From Papio anubis (Eukaryota > Chordata > Mammalia > Primates > Cercopithecidae), in contig NC_044985.1 of assembly GCF_008728515.1 (NCBI RefSeq), forward strand, positions 82,312,155 through 82,376,154: 64,000 bases of DNA, written 5' to 3'. The notes under the pieces are model-generated. The model was not told where the DNA came from. It made no database searches and saw only the letters and a program-made list of their open reading frames with translations. A program made the position numbers and the translations under genes. This document shows, in pieces, positions 36,329-48,445 of the stretch (positions within the stretch are counted from its first letter, which is position 1; each line of letters starts with the position of its first letter).

Positions 36329-36330
36329 CA

Positions 36331-36502
36331 GGTTTTCAACATGTGGTCCCCAGACCAGCAGCATCAGCAAATTCTGGGATTTTTGTTAGAGATGCAAATT
36401 CTTGAGTTTCACTCCTGACTTAATGAATCCAACCCAGATATCTTATTTTAATAGCCCTCTAGGTGTTTCTGGTGCGTGCTCAAATTTGAGAACCACTAAT
36501 TG
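36331..36502 (-). mobile_element. MER5A-type hAT transposon
   Basis: Antisense MER5A: 'catgtggtccccagaccagc', 'agcatcagcaaattctggg', 'tcaaatttgagaaccacta'. Near full length. Confidence 0.9.
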
Positions 36503-39500
36503 ATACCACTCCTTTCCAATTCAATTGAATTCAACAGGTATTTCTGGCGCACCTCAAGAGGAGAAAGCAGAATCTTGGCCCAGAATAGATTTTGGAGGAG
36601 AAATTTGATCATGAGTACATAACTTTAAGATGGTGCTAGGATTGCTTTAGCATCCATACAAAAGCAAAAATTTTAATTGAATTTATAACTAGAAGTCTTA
36701 CTTTTTCATTAAATGCAAGTAACAGGAAATAATTTTACCCCTAAAAATGGGGTATGCAGCACAGTCTTTTTGCCTTCATAATGAGGGTTCTTTGACTGTA
36801 GAGGTAGGATCAGGAATAAGATCTAGAAAGCTGGCAAAACAAATGAACAACTTAAGGGTTCAAAGGTAAAATGAGCAGAGAATGCTATAAAAACATTCTA
36901 GAATGACCCATCTAGACAAGGTGGTAAAGAGAGGGGAACCTGGGGAGGAGTAGGGTCGTCTGCTGCTATGTCCTTCACTTTAGGGATTTCTCCTCTTCAT
37001 CATTTTAAAGCATACCATGAGCCTTGAGACATGCAGTGTTCTCTTCTTAAGTGACAGAAAAAATAATGAATGAAGGTGAGAGTTGTTTCATAGCATTAAT
37101 GATCTCAGTTGAACTGTCTGGCATTTATTATTTACGGCATTTCACACATTTATATTTGGCACAATAGTATGTTAGTAGATTGCATGCTAGGGGCAGGAAA
37201 GGAGCTTTTGAATTGAATTTATTTCACGCAAGCTAAAAAGTTCACACTGATTTATAAATGTACAATGGAATAAGATTCAATGAGCCTTGATGAGACAAAG
37301 CTGAAATAATTCAGAGTCAGAAGCCTGAAATATTACAGGCAGTTTGTTCATCTCTGAAATCTCACACTGTTACTTAAATTCCTCTAAGTTCATTAATCCC
37401 ATTTAATAGCAGCCGAGGCAAATCCACTTGGACTTTTGGGAGAAAAAATATAATGAGCCATAATGCCTTTACTACCACAGAAAATAATACAATTATTTTT
37501 ACTTTGCAAGAGGTCACAATTGAAGAGTTTGAGATTTTGAGCTGCCATAACTACAAATTTAGCAAAAAGTAGGCATTTAATGATAGAGTTCACATTGGTG
37601 GTTTAGGTTTTATTTTGAATGTTTGTTTTGTCTTAAAAACACTAATGCTGAAATGTTGTCTCAAATCTTTATTTTCAAATCACTTATTATATTACCGTAA
37701 ATTACATGGTGCAGTAAAGGCCAGATTGAAAAGAAAGCATACTTTACTGTCTCATTTTTCTATAAATAACATGACACTTTATGAAATAAGAATTATCATA
37801 AAAGTTTCTCCTTTTTTTCTTTTATAACTCCAGTTGTAAGCACTGAGCTAATGGCCTTCCTCCAAGTAGCTCAGTGGACTAGTCCAAATATAGGAGTATA
37901 ATGGGTAGAGGTTAACTGTAGGAAGTCTGAGAAAAACGGCAATCTATAATTTCACCACAATTATAATGTTTCCCTTAAATAATAGTTAAGTCTATGGGGT
38001 GAGTGCTAACAAATACCTTTTAAAGATACTCTTATTGCTTTCATTGTTTTGATGTTTTGGCATTCTCCACATGTGCCACTAGATGCAGCAAAAGACCCGG
38101 GCTGTGACCTACAGTGGTTTAGAAGTTGTGGGTGACAACCAAGCCGAGGGCCTCAGGCCATCGTCTGGGGTGAAGCACACTGTTATCTCAAAGACCGGCT
38201 GTGCCACATTTACAGGAAGCAAAGCTAGCAAAGTTAAGAGACCCTTTGTCAAGATTAACTAGGCCTCCATCAAAGACTAACAGTAGAGAAATGAATGTTT
38301 GCCTCAATTGGGATGACTCAGAAAAAAACTTTCTTTTTTCCCAACAAAGAGGCAAGATAATGAAAGAAGCTCCAGCTTCATGGGTACAAGTGGAAATCCT
38401 GTTACGTTTGTTTTACACCCTGCTTTTGTGAAAGGGAAATGTGTAAGTAAAGGTGTCTGTTAGGTAAAGAACCCAATGGGTGACGCAGGCAACTGCGTGG
38501 AAATATCATAGATGAAATACGCTCCAGGTCCCAAAAATCAAAGCAAGACATGCGAGTTGTGCATTTAGGACAAATGGTGAGCAGTGAGTGGGATGAACAT
38601 CCCTGTAATTAGACCAGTAATTTGAAAGTCTGAGATGCATTGTTTGCAGGCTTCAAGATCTGTGTTTATCTAATATCTTGGGGACAAAGAAGGGTCTGGC
38701 TGGAGAAAAACCTTCCCTGGGATCAGTTGGCAAAGGGAACAGTGAAACACAGACAACCGTCCCGTGTGGATTTATTGGTATATTTCAGGAGAGTCCTTCT
38801 TCTGTTCCCACTGTCACACACTGTACTATTATGGATTGTGATTAGGGATGGGCTCATGCATCATGCCAAGTTTAAAACCCACACCAAATTGTAGGGTTAG
38901 AGTCTGGAACAAAACTCCAGCTTCTTGGTGTGGAGTTTTTCTACTTATGGCAAAATGTGGCTTCCGGGAGGGTGAGTTAAGATGCCTCAAAGGGAAAAAA
39001 TTCTTCCAAGGGAACATTTTGATAATTCAAGTGTAAATAAATATAAATCCAAAACACATTTTTAATTAAAGGGAAATTGCTTAGCAAAACATGTTTATAT
39101 CCATCTCCCTTCTGCACACACTCACTCACAATCCCCTCCAAATAAGGTTCAAAAGGGGTAGCTTTGGAAAGAGAAGGTTTATAAACCCACACTGGATAGC
39201 CTCTTTCAAATCACATAAGATTTATTAAAGCAATGCGAAAAAGTGTTGTTTGAAATCACAATAAATCATGTTAAATAAAATAGAAGTAACTGGTTATGAA
39301 ACATATGTTGTCATTTCCCCACATTGAACATACTGAAATTTTAGCACTTTTATCTTAACAACATACTAAATGATCTTTCCACAAGCAGGTTTTCCATTTC
39401 TCAAGAAGTCCCTGTACTTTGACAGCCACAATTCCTCTGCATTTTCACCTGCTCTATTACCATTCCATCTCACCCGAGGCACTTGAATTACTGTATGTGA

Positions 39501-39988
39501 AATATGAAAATTTAGTTCTAGCTTTGTTTATTTTAAGCTTTTTTTCTCTTCTTGTGGCTTTCGTGGTATCTTATGTTTCATAAAATGCTTTCAGGCCTAT
39601 CTTCTCCATATATAGATATATAAAAATATGTATAATAAGCAACCATTCAGAGGGAAAGAAGACAGGAACAATGGGAGGAGAGGATGTGAAAAGGAGTATT
39701 CAGATATCCTCAAACATTTGTAGTATCTATCTATGGTCTTGTATTTTTTTGTTTAAACCTGGCTTCAAAAGGAAACCTAAAGACACTGATCTGTAATCTC
39801 TTAGAGAGCTCTCACCAGCTGCCTACAAGGACAAGCAGAATTTAGTATTTGTTTCACTATTTATACAAAAAGGGCAGAGGACGTTTCATTTGTGGAAATG
39901 AAGTAATTAAGAGAATACATAAAAGTTAGCCTTGAATTTTTATTCTCATGTGTGTTTTTACAATGTCTTTCTCCTCTCCCCATATAGA
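36503..39988. other. Long unique stretch, no gene; possible regulatory DNA
   Basis: About 3.5 kb without a repeat I can identify, unusually long for this window. The segment 37090-37600 has a TAATCC site (37394-37399) and several TAAT/ATTA sites. Open frames up to 84 codons (38640-38894) are not recognisable. No splice-bounded exon was seen. Confidence 0.4.
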
Positions 39989-39989
39989 T

Positions 39990-40112
39990 ATCTGTGCCCC
40001 CCACTACACTGAACTCAAGAAAAAAGGTGTGTCTTACTCATTTGGATTTTCTCTTTATCTAGCACTAGACCTGACACTTACAGAAGGTGCCCAATAAGTG
40101 TGTTTCAAAAAA
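39990..40112 (+). mobile_element. L2 LINE 3' end
   Basis: 'ccactacactgaactcaag', 'gtgtgtcttactcatttgg' and 'gaaggtgcccaataagtgtg' follow the sense L2 3' end in order. Confidence 0.72.
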
Positions 40113-42240
40113 TATTTTTTGTACATATATGTGTATGGGCATGCATGTCAGGACCCATAGTGACAGCAAAAGAAATCTGTCATCTTTGAAATCTTCTATA
40201 GTATGTAGGCTGTTGTAGCAAAAATGACAGAATTATGTTTAAGTCCCATTATTCAATCAGGTGTGTATTCACCCAGAAGGTAACCTAAACTTGCACCAAA
40301 TATTTGAAGATCTAAATTTAAGAGGTTTATGATTACCTTTGGCATGTAATTTATGTTTTTTTTTCTTAATATTCATAATAATATAATCTGGTTTAGATAA
40401 GGTAGGCTTGAGATCTGATTTTTAGTTTTAATTATTAATGAGATTTTCCAGTAATAATGAGTTTTTAATATGCATTATAAAACTATTATAAATGAGGCCA
40501 ACACTCCTTTTTTTTTCAATTTGAAACTGTTTGTAATCCAAAGGCAAAATTAGTAAATATGTCTGATTCACCTATCTAGATTTTGAATATTGTTTTCATT
40601 TATATTTGCATCCCAAGAAACTTGGTAAAAGTACATTTTTGGTGTCTCAAAACTGTATTACCTTGCATTGAAAGAAACATAATAAATCAAAGAGTCATAT
40701 CAAAAATTATAGCTAAGTCTTTACTCTAAAGTGTTAATTTCAATCTGCCTCTTACTTGTGGTGGAGGGAGCCTTTTCTACTATTTTTAAGGAAATATTTG
40801 GAATTTAACATCAGTTTGCAGAGAGGACCTTAAGCTTATACTTTTCAGAAAAAAAAGAAAGCTATTTAGTTATCTTTGCCATTTAATGTTTACCATCATC
40901 ACATTAATGAGCGATAGTTTAGCAATGGCAATGAAGACTTATGATTCCTTTTATTTAACTGAATTTCTTCTTTTCAGGTTAATGATTAAACACATTGAGT
41001 AGCATAATTGGGGAAAAATGAGATTTCCCAGGCAATGAATGGCCTTCTGATAGGTTACAAATTTATTCTGAACAAATAAGCTACTGTATTTTCAATTGGA
41101 CAATTAAAATATCACTTTACTTCAAAGGAAAGGGGGCAATAATTGAATGTCTTGACTAACTTCATATTTATGACTATTCTTATTATGGACTACAATTGGA
41201 CACAGTTTTATGTTACTATGAACTGAACACATTCATTCTGCACGTGGACTTCACTACATGAAACGGGTATTGTAGATCAGACAAATTGAAAGGCATATTA
41301 GTATCAGATCAATGGCAATAAACCGTTTTTGCTAAATATTTAGTTGCCCTCTCAGCGTAACAAAAGTGTTCTTGGGGTATCTTTTGTTAGAACCACCTCC
41401 TTTGCCCCTATAGTTTAGATCTTCACGTATTTTATATAAAAGTATCTTATTTTTCTTTAAAGAACCTGAAGAATTGGGAATATATACTCCTAATAGCAAT
41501 TCTAAAGGTGCAAAAAGCAACCCAAGTTTGTGCAAAAAATAAATTTTAAAATGTTACTTGGAAATTAAGAACTTGATAGTGCAATAAAATTGCAATAGAA
41601 TTTGTTGCATTAGTAATTGTAGATGTGTGGGAGGGAGCTGAGGACAGTGAACAAAACCTTGTAATTCTGCTGTGAAGGGTCCCTCCCTTAGTCATGTGTA
41701 GCAGTCCTCAAGCCAAGAACAGTAAGGGCACACTACAGATTCTAGTGTAGACACAGGGGGTTAGTTTTTCCATTTAACACAAACTTATATCTAAAACCAG
41801 ACTTTGATTAGCCTCATTGTTATCACTATTTCATATTTATCAATGACCAGTAATACACTTTATGATAAATGAGACACCAATAGGTCTTGATGAATGAATG
41901 CCACATATTTTCATGTAAAAGGGCAAACTCAGACTCCTAACATTTGGTTAAAAGCCATGTTGATATTACTCTTCAAGTATAATGCCTAAGGTCTTTATTT
42001 AGAGTTCTCCTTAAATCTGGGATTAAATAAGCTAAATTACACATCTGCTAAATATTATGGTATGTATTACAGGCACCATAGCTTTCTTAGGCTTGTTCCC
42101 AATTTACGTTTTTAAGTCCTAGAGCTCAGGAAGTCTTACCTTTGGGGAGCAGGCTGGGATTAATACAAAGGAATTAAAAAGCAGAAACAATGAACATTAG
42201 TTTGATATACAAAAGACAGGTTTAGAAGAGGGTCACAGGA
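40113..42240. other. Unique AT-rich sequence, no gene seen
   Basis: No repeat or gene was recognised. Confidence 0.45.
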
Positions 42241-42244
42241 ACAT

Positions 42245-42840
42245 TTCATTTTTTCAAGTAGTACTTATTGAGATTATACTAAAAGTGATAACAAGACGTT
42301 ATTCATGGCCTTGAAAATTCACAGTTGACTGGGAGGATTCAGGAAATACAAACATGTAAACAGAGAACTCTACTACACTTTCACAGAGAAGGGGAATCGG
42401 GAATCGTATACCTGGGTACCCCCAACAACTGGGGAGAAGCGAGGAGGAATAAGGAGAGGAAATTCTTCCCCAAGGAGGAATGTAGTTGGGCTGGGTCTTA
42501 AAAGACTAATGGTAATTAGCTCATCCCAGGGCTGGAGATAGAGTGTTCAGAGAGGAGAAAATGATGTAAGCCAAGGTATAGAAGCAAAGGAGACCTCAGG
42601 ACATCAGGCGACTTGCCAATGCTGCAGTAGGCTGGGAGAAGTAAGGCAGTGGTCCCAGTTGTGACCAGAGCAATGAGGGCAATTGCAGAGGACTTTGTAG
42701 AATGCTTTGGGTTTTACATTGACAGTATTGGGGACTTTTTGAATGCTTTAAACTAGGTGAGTGCCTTGATCAGTTTTATATTTTTTAAATATTTTACCTG
42801 CATCCTGTAGAGAATTTTTGGAGAAGATAAGACTGGAATG
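42245..42840 (-). mobile_element. Ancient LINE-type repeat (L2-like 3' region)
   Basis: Antisense order of the old module: 'agtacttattgagattatac', 'catggccttgaaaattcaca', 'gctgggtcttaaaag', 'gaggactttgtagaatgctt', 'gagtgccttgatcagtttta'. It is the same family as 30225-30690. Confidence 0.6.
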
Positions 42841-43123
42841 ATTGAAAAGGAATGATTGGTGCTTTAACTTACATTGAGCCATCATAGTCATTTATTGTCT
42901 CTTCAGGTCTAATTCTAAAACATTGTAGCACATTTGGGGACTGTGAGAAAATACGGACTACTGTCATGCCTTATTGGAATGCTTCCTCACTCAGTCAATG
43001 GACTTATCTGAACCATGACTATTCCAGCACAAAAGCAGATAAAACTCTTTTTCAGTGTATGGTCCCATCATATGCTATTTGGCAAGTTACTTGGCTTCTC
43101 ATTTCATCATAAAAATCATTGTC

Positions 43124-43687
43124 CTTGTGATAATTTGCTAAGAATGATGGTTTCCAGCTGCATCCATGTCCCTACAAAGGACACAAACTCATCCTTTTTT
43201 ATGGCTGCATAGTATTCCATGGTGTATATGTGCCACATTTTCTTAATCCAGTCTGTCACTGATGGACATTTGGGTTGATTCCAAGTCTTTGCTATTGTGA
43301 ATAGTGCCTCAAGAAACATACGTGTGCATGTGTCTTTATAGCAGCACGATTTATAATCCTTTGGGTATATACCCAGTAATGGGATGGCTGGGCCGTATGG
43401 TACTTCTAGTTCTCACTCATAGGTGGGAACTGAACAATGAGATCACTTGGACTCGGGAAGGGGGACATCACACACTGGGGCCTATCATGGGGAGGGGGGA
43501 GGGGGGAGGGATTGCATTGGGAGTTATACCTGATATAAATGACGAGTTGATGGGTGCTGACGAGTTGATGGGTGCAGCACACCAACATGGCACAAGTATA
43601 CATATGTAACAAACCTGCACGTTATGCACATGTACCCTAGAACTTAAAGTATAATAATAATAAAAAATAAATTAAAAAATAAAAAAT
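43124..43687. mobile_element. L1 insertion with 5' inversion (twin-primed)
   Basis: The first part (43124-43413) is antisense L1 ORF2 3' sequence; the second part (about 43410-43687) is sense sequence from just before the ORF2 stop to the A-rich tail. They join at a 4-bp overlap TTCT (43410-43413). The whole 564-bp insert is flanked by a perfect 12-bp target-site duplication, AAAATCATTGTC, at 43112-43123 and 43688-43699. One event therefore made both parts. This is the known product of twin priming during L1 reverse transcription. The sense part has an 18-bp tandem duplication (43540-43575). Confidence 0.95.
43540..43575. repeat. 18-bp perfect tandem duplication inside L1
   Basis: TGACGAGTTGATGGGTGC occurs at 43540-43557 and again at 43558-43575. 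The usual L1 3' UTR has the unit once. Confidence 0.95.
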
Positions 43688-43799
43688 AAAATCATTGTCA
43701 CAGCTTCACTATTGGGATTTATTATATATTCTCTTGCTGTCACCATATATCATCAGCAAACATGGTCGTTCAACAATCTCATTATGACCAACAGCTATT

Positions 43800-44022
43800 A
43801 GTAATATTTATTTTACGCCTCTAACATGTCAAGCACTATGATAAGCATACACGTGCATGACGGTATTCAATTCTCCATAATGCTATGAAATAAATATTAT
43901 CACCATACTGCCATTTCACATATGAAGGCACTGAGCCTTAAAAAGCTATGTGATTTGCTCCCGGGCAACACCAGGAAGTGGCAGAGCCAGGATAGGAACC
44001 CAGAGCTGTTTTACACCATAGG
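43800..44022 (-). mobile_element. MIR SINE
   Basis: Near full-length antisense MIR: 'catgtcaagcactatgataa', 'ctgccatttcacatatgaag', 'gcactgagccttaaaaag', 'gaagtggcagagccaggat'. Confidence 0.88.
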
Positions 44023-44193
44023 CCCCGTCCTTGAAAACCTCTATATCCTGCCTGTTTGAACCTGTTTTCACTAACATTTTTTAACTTTAACTCTTGTTTC
44101 TGAAATATTTCTCCTCTGTAGATGAGACACTGTCCTTCAAATGAAAATATTTTAGCATCTTTAATAACATGTTTTAAATAAACTCTTCATAGT

Positions 44194-44223
44194 TTGTGTG
44201 TGTGTGTGTGTGTATGTGTGTGT
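44194..44223. repeat. TG microsatellite
   Basis: TG run with one TATG interruption. Confidence 0.92.
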
Positions 44224-47200
44224 CCATTGGCCTTTTCAAAGTCTTTTGTTTTGCAACTTTGGCTTTATTTATAATTTAAATCAAGACATTTCTTCGTGTG
44301 GAGTCCATACACACCACTCTCGGGACATCCCTATGTTGCAGCAGAGGATAAAAATGGAAAATGCAGGGTCCTTAACTGGACTCTGGCTTTATAATTACTT
44401 CTGTGGTGCTCTCACCACATTCCCAGATGTGTGAGAAAGACAGAGGGGGTAGTGAAGGAAGTGAAATGTTAAAATAAGGCTAAGCAAACAGTTTGCCCAA
44501 CAGATGTTAACCCTATTCATAATTTAAAAGTTCCCATTTTTTTCACCACTTACACAATGAACATTTTAATTTCTCCTTCAAACACTGCTTTGAACTAGGT
44601 TCAGAAAGCTAAACTCATTAATGTTTCCATCAAACTTTCTCCCTTTTCATAGGTCAAAGAAACAAAAGGGGCACATTTCCTTTATATTTTAACCCTGGCA
44701 TCATTATGAAGCCTGGTTAGGACTTAGATAATTTGTTTAAATATGTCTTCTTAGTTAATATGGTTACCAGGACTAGATTTATTCAAGACTGAATTAACCT
44801 ATTGTTATAGCACAAATCCCATTGGAAAATCAATGCCCCACAGTTATATTTACATAATTTTAAGTAGAATGATTGACACTAACTATGACTAGCGTCCCCC
44901 CACAACTGCCAAGTCACTCTTCATAGTAACCTTAGTCCCCAAATAGAATTTAAGAGGCATTAAGAAACCTGATGAATTTAGTAGAATAAACTAGTATTAT
45001 CTCCCTACTAAGATATGTTAGCAGAACATTTATGGCTGTTTACATTGAAGAGAGAAAAAGAATATTTACATAAACTTTAAACTATATTTTGACAAATTAT
45101 TTACCTGGCAGAATTGAGTTTAAACATGCACATTTCCTAATCTCCAGTCCTATACTCAAACCACAAGAAAATCACACTTCCATTCTTCTTCACATGGTGG
45201 GTCCATCAATTGCCCCTGCACCACAAGTCCCACAAACAAGACCAGCTCATGGGGGCATGAAGGCAAAGCTGACACAAGTGATGGTAAGAACAAACGTTGG
45301 TGGTAAAAGTCAAACGTATGTTGGAGGAGCTAAAATAATTGCAAGCCTAACTCTTGTGCTATAAACGGGCAGTAAACAGAGAACAAAGGCATATGGAAAA
45401 GAACAAAGAAAATAAAACCCCTGAGAAAAACCAAAAGAACAATCCAATAGAAGATGAAAGCTCAGGATAAAGAGAGAGAACATTCATTCAAAGAGAGACA
45501 TTTCTGATCTTCTGTTAGTACTTGTAGACTTCTAGATTTTTTTCTTTCCTTTTTTTGTGGCATTCATTTCTCATAGGTAAAAAATACACACGAACACTCA
45601 CTGACTTTCTATTTATTGAAGGACTGACACAGGAGAACTGAGCTGCTAGAGAGGGCAGTGAGTATTCTATTTATAAGTAGGTGGATAGGAACAGAGGCAT
45701 GATTCTGTTGAAGATAAAGGTGATGATGATATTTATGATGATTTCAAGACATTATATGGAATCATAGAATCAGAGATCTGAACATGACCTCAAGGACTAA
45801 ACCTTCAAAGTTCTATATTTTTACAGATGAAAGAAAAACAACATCAATCAGATATTAAACTGAATATATTTATGTATTGTCATTCTTTCAATTATGTGAT
45901 AATCCTAGGTATGTCAGAGATACTAAGAGTGTTTAAATACTTAAATAGTTGGGCCAACATATTTGTTTGGCAGAATCATGTTTAAAAATTCAACAACTTT
46001 AAAATGTTTCTTTCAACCATATCAAATTTATATTTTCTATTTTTTGCCCTGGAAAATGTCTCATCTTTCCCAATGAAAATAGCTTTACTTTGGAATAATT
46101 TGTATCTTATCTATTTTTACATCTTGGTTTCCAACAAGTCTGTGAATACGAATGCAATTATTTTTTCCTCTCCCATTTTGAACTTTTGGTGGGAAACTAT
46201 AATTGTAAAGATATATATGAGGAAGTTTGGGGATTTCTGGGAAGCTACAACATAAGTAACCTTTGTAACCAAAGCAATACAAATAGGAGTTTTGCTAAAA
46301 TTGTTTTGCAGCCACAAAATTTTACAGGGGTAAATATTTTAACATTGACTTCTATCTGTAATGTTTATGGACTTAACTACCCATGAAAATAAAATCAAGT
46401 TAATAATCAATTTTGTTACACATGCTATGTGTCAGTTATTATATATTTTCATCATGTACCGTATTAGTTATCACATATTGTAAACATATATTGAAACTAA
46501 TTCGAATGAAGAAATACTGTTGATTTTTTTCATGTCTTTTATTTTTTTCATAATTTTCAAGCTTTAATACTATGTCTCATCATGATTACAGTGAACCTTA
46601 TATTAAAAGATAGATTTCGGTAACCCAGTCATTTATTTAATGTCCCCCCCAATATAGATGTTTTTAACTTTATGGAATTTTTCTAGTGATACCAAGAGAG
46701 AGAAAGGTAATATCTATGGAACCAAATAGATAGAATATTTTCCATACTAAACCCACTTGTCTCCTTATTGGTGTCCTGGGATAAGGAAAAGAAAATAAGT
46801 TCTAATTTGACAACTCCTCTGAATGTAGATCTGAGAGCAAACTTTCATCTCCTCTTCAAAAAATGACATACCCCAGAAACCAAAAACAAACAAATGGGAT
46901 ATTCAGTAAAAGGAGTGAATATGCTGTTTGCCTATTGATTCCCTGAGCTGGGCTGTCCCTGAGCAGAAGAGGGAAAAAACAGGCACACACATATTCCACA
47001 AAAAGGCCACATGATTAGTGACTTTGTTACTAACTACAATTAAGCTGAAATAGTAAAGTTTTCTTTTGACTGGATAATCACGTGTCTGAAGGACATAGAC
47101 TGTCCTGAATAATCATCCTTTCATATTATTTTCAACTTTGCAGCACAGACTTGTTTAGACAATCGGGCCTATGTTCACAATGAAATTGAAGTAATTATAA

Positions 47201-47520
47201 AAGTTATAAAAAAATTACCTTGAAAAATTATACTTTTCTCCTCTGGGTTTATGAGAGAAATGTGAGATGGGAGCCGAGACAGGAGGGAGAGAGCAAGTAA
47301 AGAAAAAAAAAATGTTTTAGATCATCAAATATTGCATGACTGCAAGACCTGACAAAATGCAGAAATTTAGGTTCACATATAGAATTTCTTTGGTATGAAT
47401 AATTCTAATTCTATACAAAAGAGATTTCTTTAACAAAATATCTGAAAATCTAAAGAATACATTTTCTGCATATCTGGGGTCTAAGAGAGAGTCACAGGTA
47501 AACACGCAAAGAAAAAAATA
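44224..47520. other. Long unique stretch, no gene seen
   Basis: A weak old-SINE-like phrase lies near 45755-45810 ('ggaatcatagaatcagagat'). The 91-codon frame at 45089-45364 has no recognisable domain. No gene was found. Confidence 0.45.
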
Positions 47521-47524
47521 CAAT

Positions 47525-47728
47525 GACCATCATTATACACATATATGTACATATACATACATATATATTGATTATATGTATGTGTGTGTATAAAATTGAT
47601 TACTCACTTGATTTCATTTTCATGGGTAAAGTCCATAAACATTGCACATACATACACACACACACATATATATATGTGGGTATACTTTATATATATTATA
47701 TATAAGTGCATGTATTATATACATATAT
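47525..47728. repeat. TA/CA/TATG-rich microsatellite cluster
   Basis: Runs of ATAC, TATG, CA and TA units (47535-47595, 47650-47680, 47690-47728) separated by about 50 bp of ordinary sequence. Confidence 0.8.
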
Positions 47729-48243
47729 AGAACTTTAACTTTTATATAGTATTGATTTTGAGAATTATTCAGGTGGTACATGAAGAGATATTGTTGATTC
47801 AGTAGATGGCAGTCTTCCCACTAAGCCATTAAAAACCATTGTGAAGATCCCATTTTAAAAGAAGGAAAAAAACTATAATTTGAAGAATGATACAGCTTCT
47901 CTGACACTAGTTATTAAGATAACACATAATTTGAAAATTTAGAGTCTATGATAACATTACACAATTTAAATGAACTATTCCTAATATCATATCAGTTACA
48001 CGAGTTGGAGCTATTACTCTAATTATTAGAACAGAATTTACAAGAAAGATGAAATTTTCTCCTACTCACATCTCTGGTTACTCACATGCTAGGGGAGAAA
48101 AGAAACTGATGGATTTAGGTCTCTAGAAACTGAACCTAGAGTATCGTCAGCCCTCTAACCTTATCTCCTCACACCAAACAGACGTACAAACAAAAACAAA
48201 AATCTGTCCTTTTACATTGTAATGTCCTACCAGAGTTTTAGAG
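47729..48243. other. Unique sequence, no gene seen
   Basis: No repeat or gene was recognised. Confidence 0.45.
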
Positions 48244-48244
48244 G

Positions 48245-48445
48245 TAGGTACAGTGGAAAACTTAGGTCGACTCTCTGGAGAGTGATTCTTTTTCCTACCA
48301 CTTACCTTACAATCCTGAGCAAATTACTTAAACTCGAGATTCTAGTCCTCCCTCTGTTAAAGCAGGGATAATAAAACCACCATCCCAGGATTGCCATGAG
48401 GATAAAAAATAAACTTGTACTAGACATTTAATAGGAGTTTGTTTC
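48245..48445 (+). mobile_element. MIR SINE
   Basis: Sense MIR: 'actctctggagagtgattct', 'ctgagcaaattacttaaact', 'gcagggataataaaaccacc', 'gccatgaggataaaaaataa'. Confidence 0.82.

Noticed and set aside
45089..45364. 91-codon open frame
   Set aside because: No recognisable motif, and no frame conservation evidence is available from one sequence.
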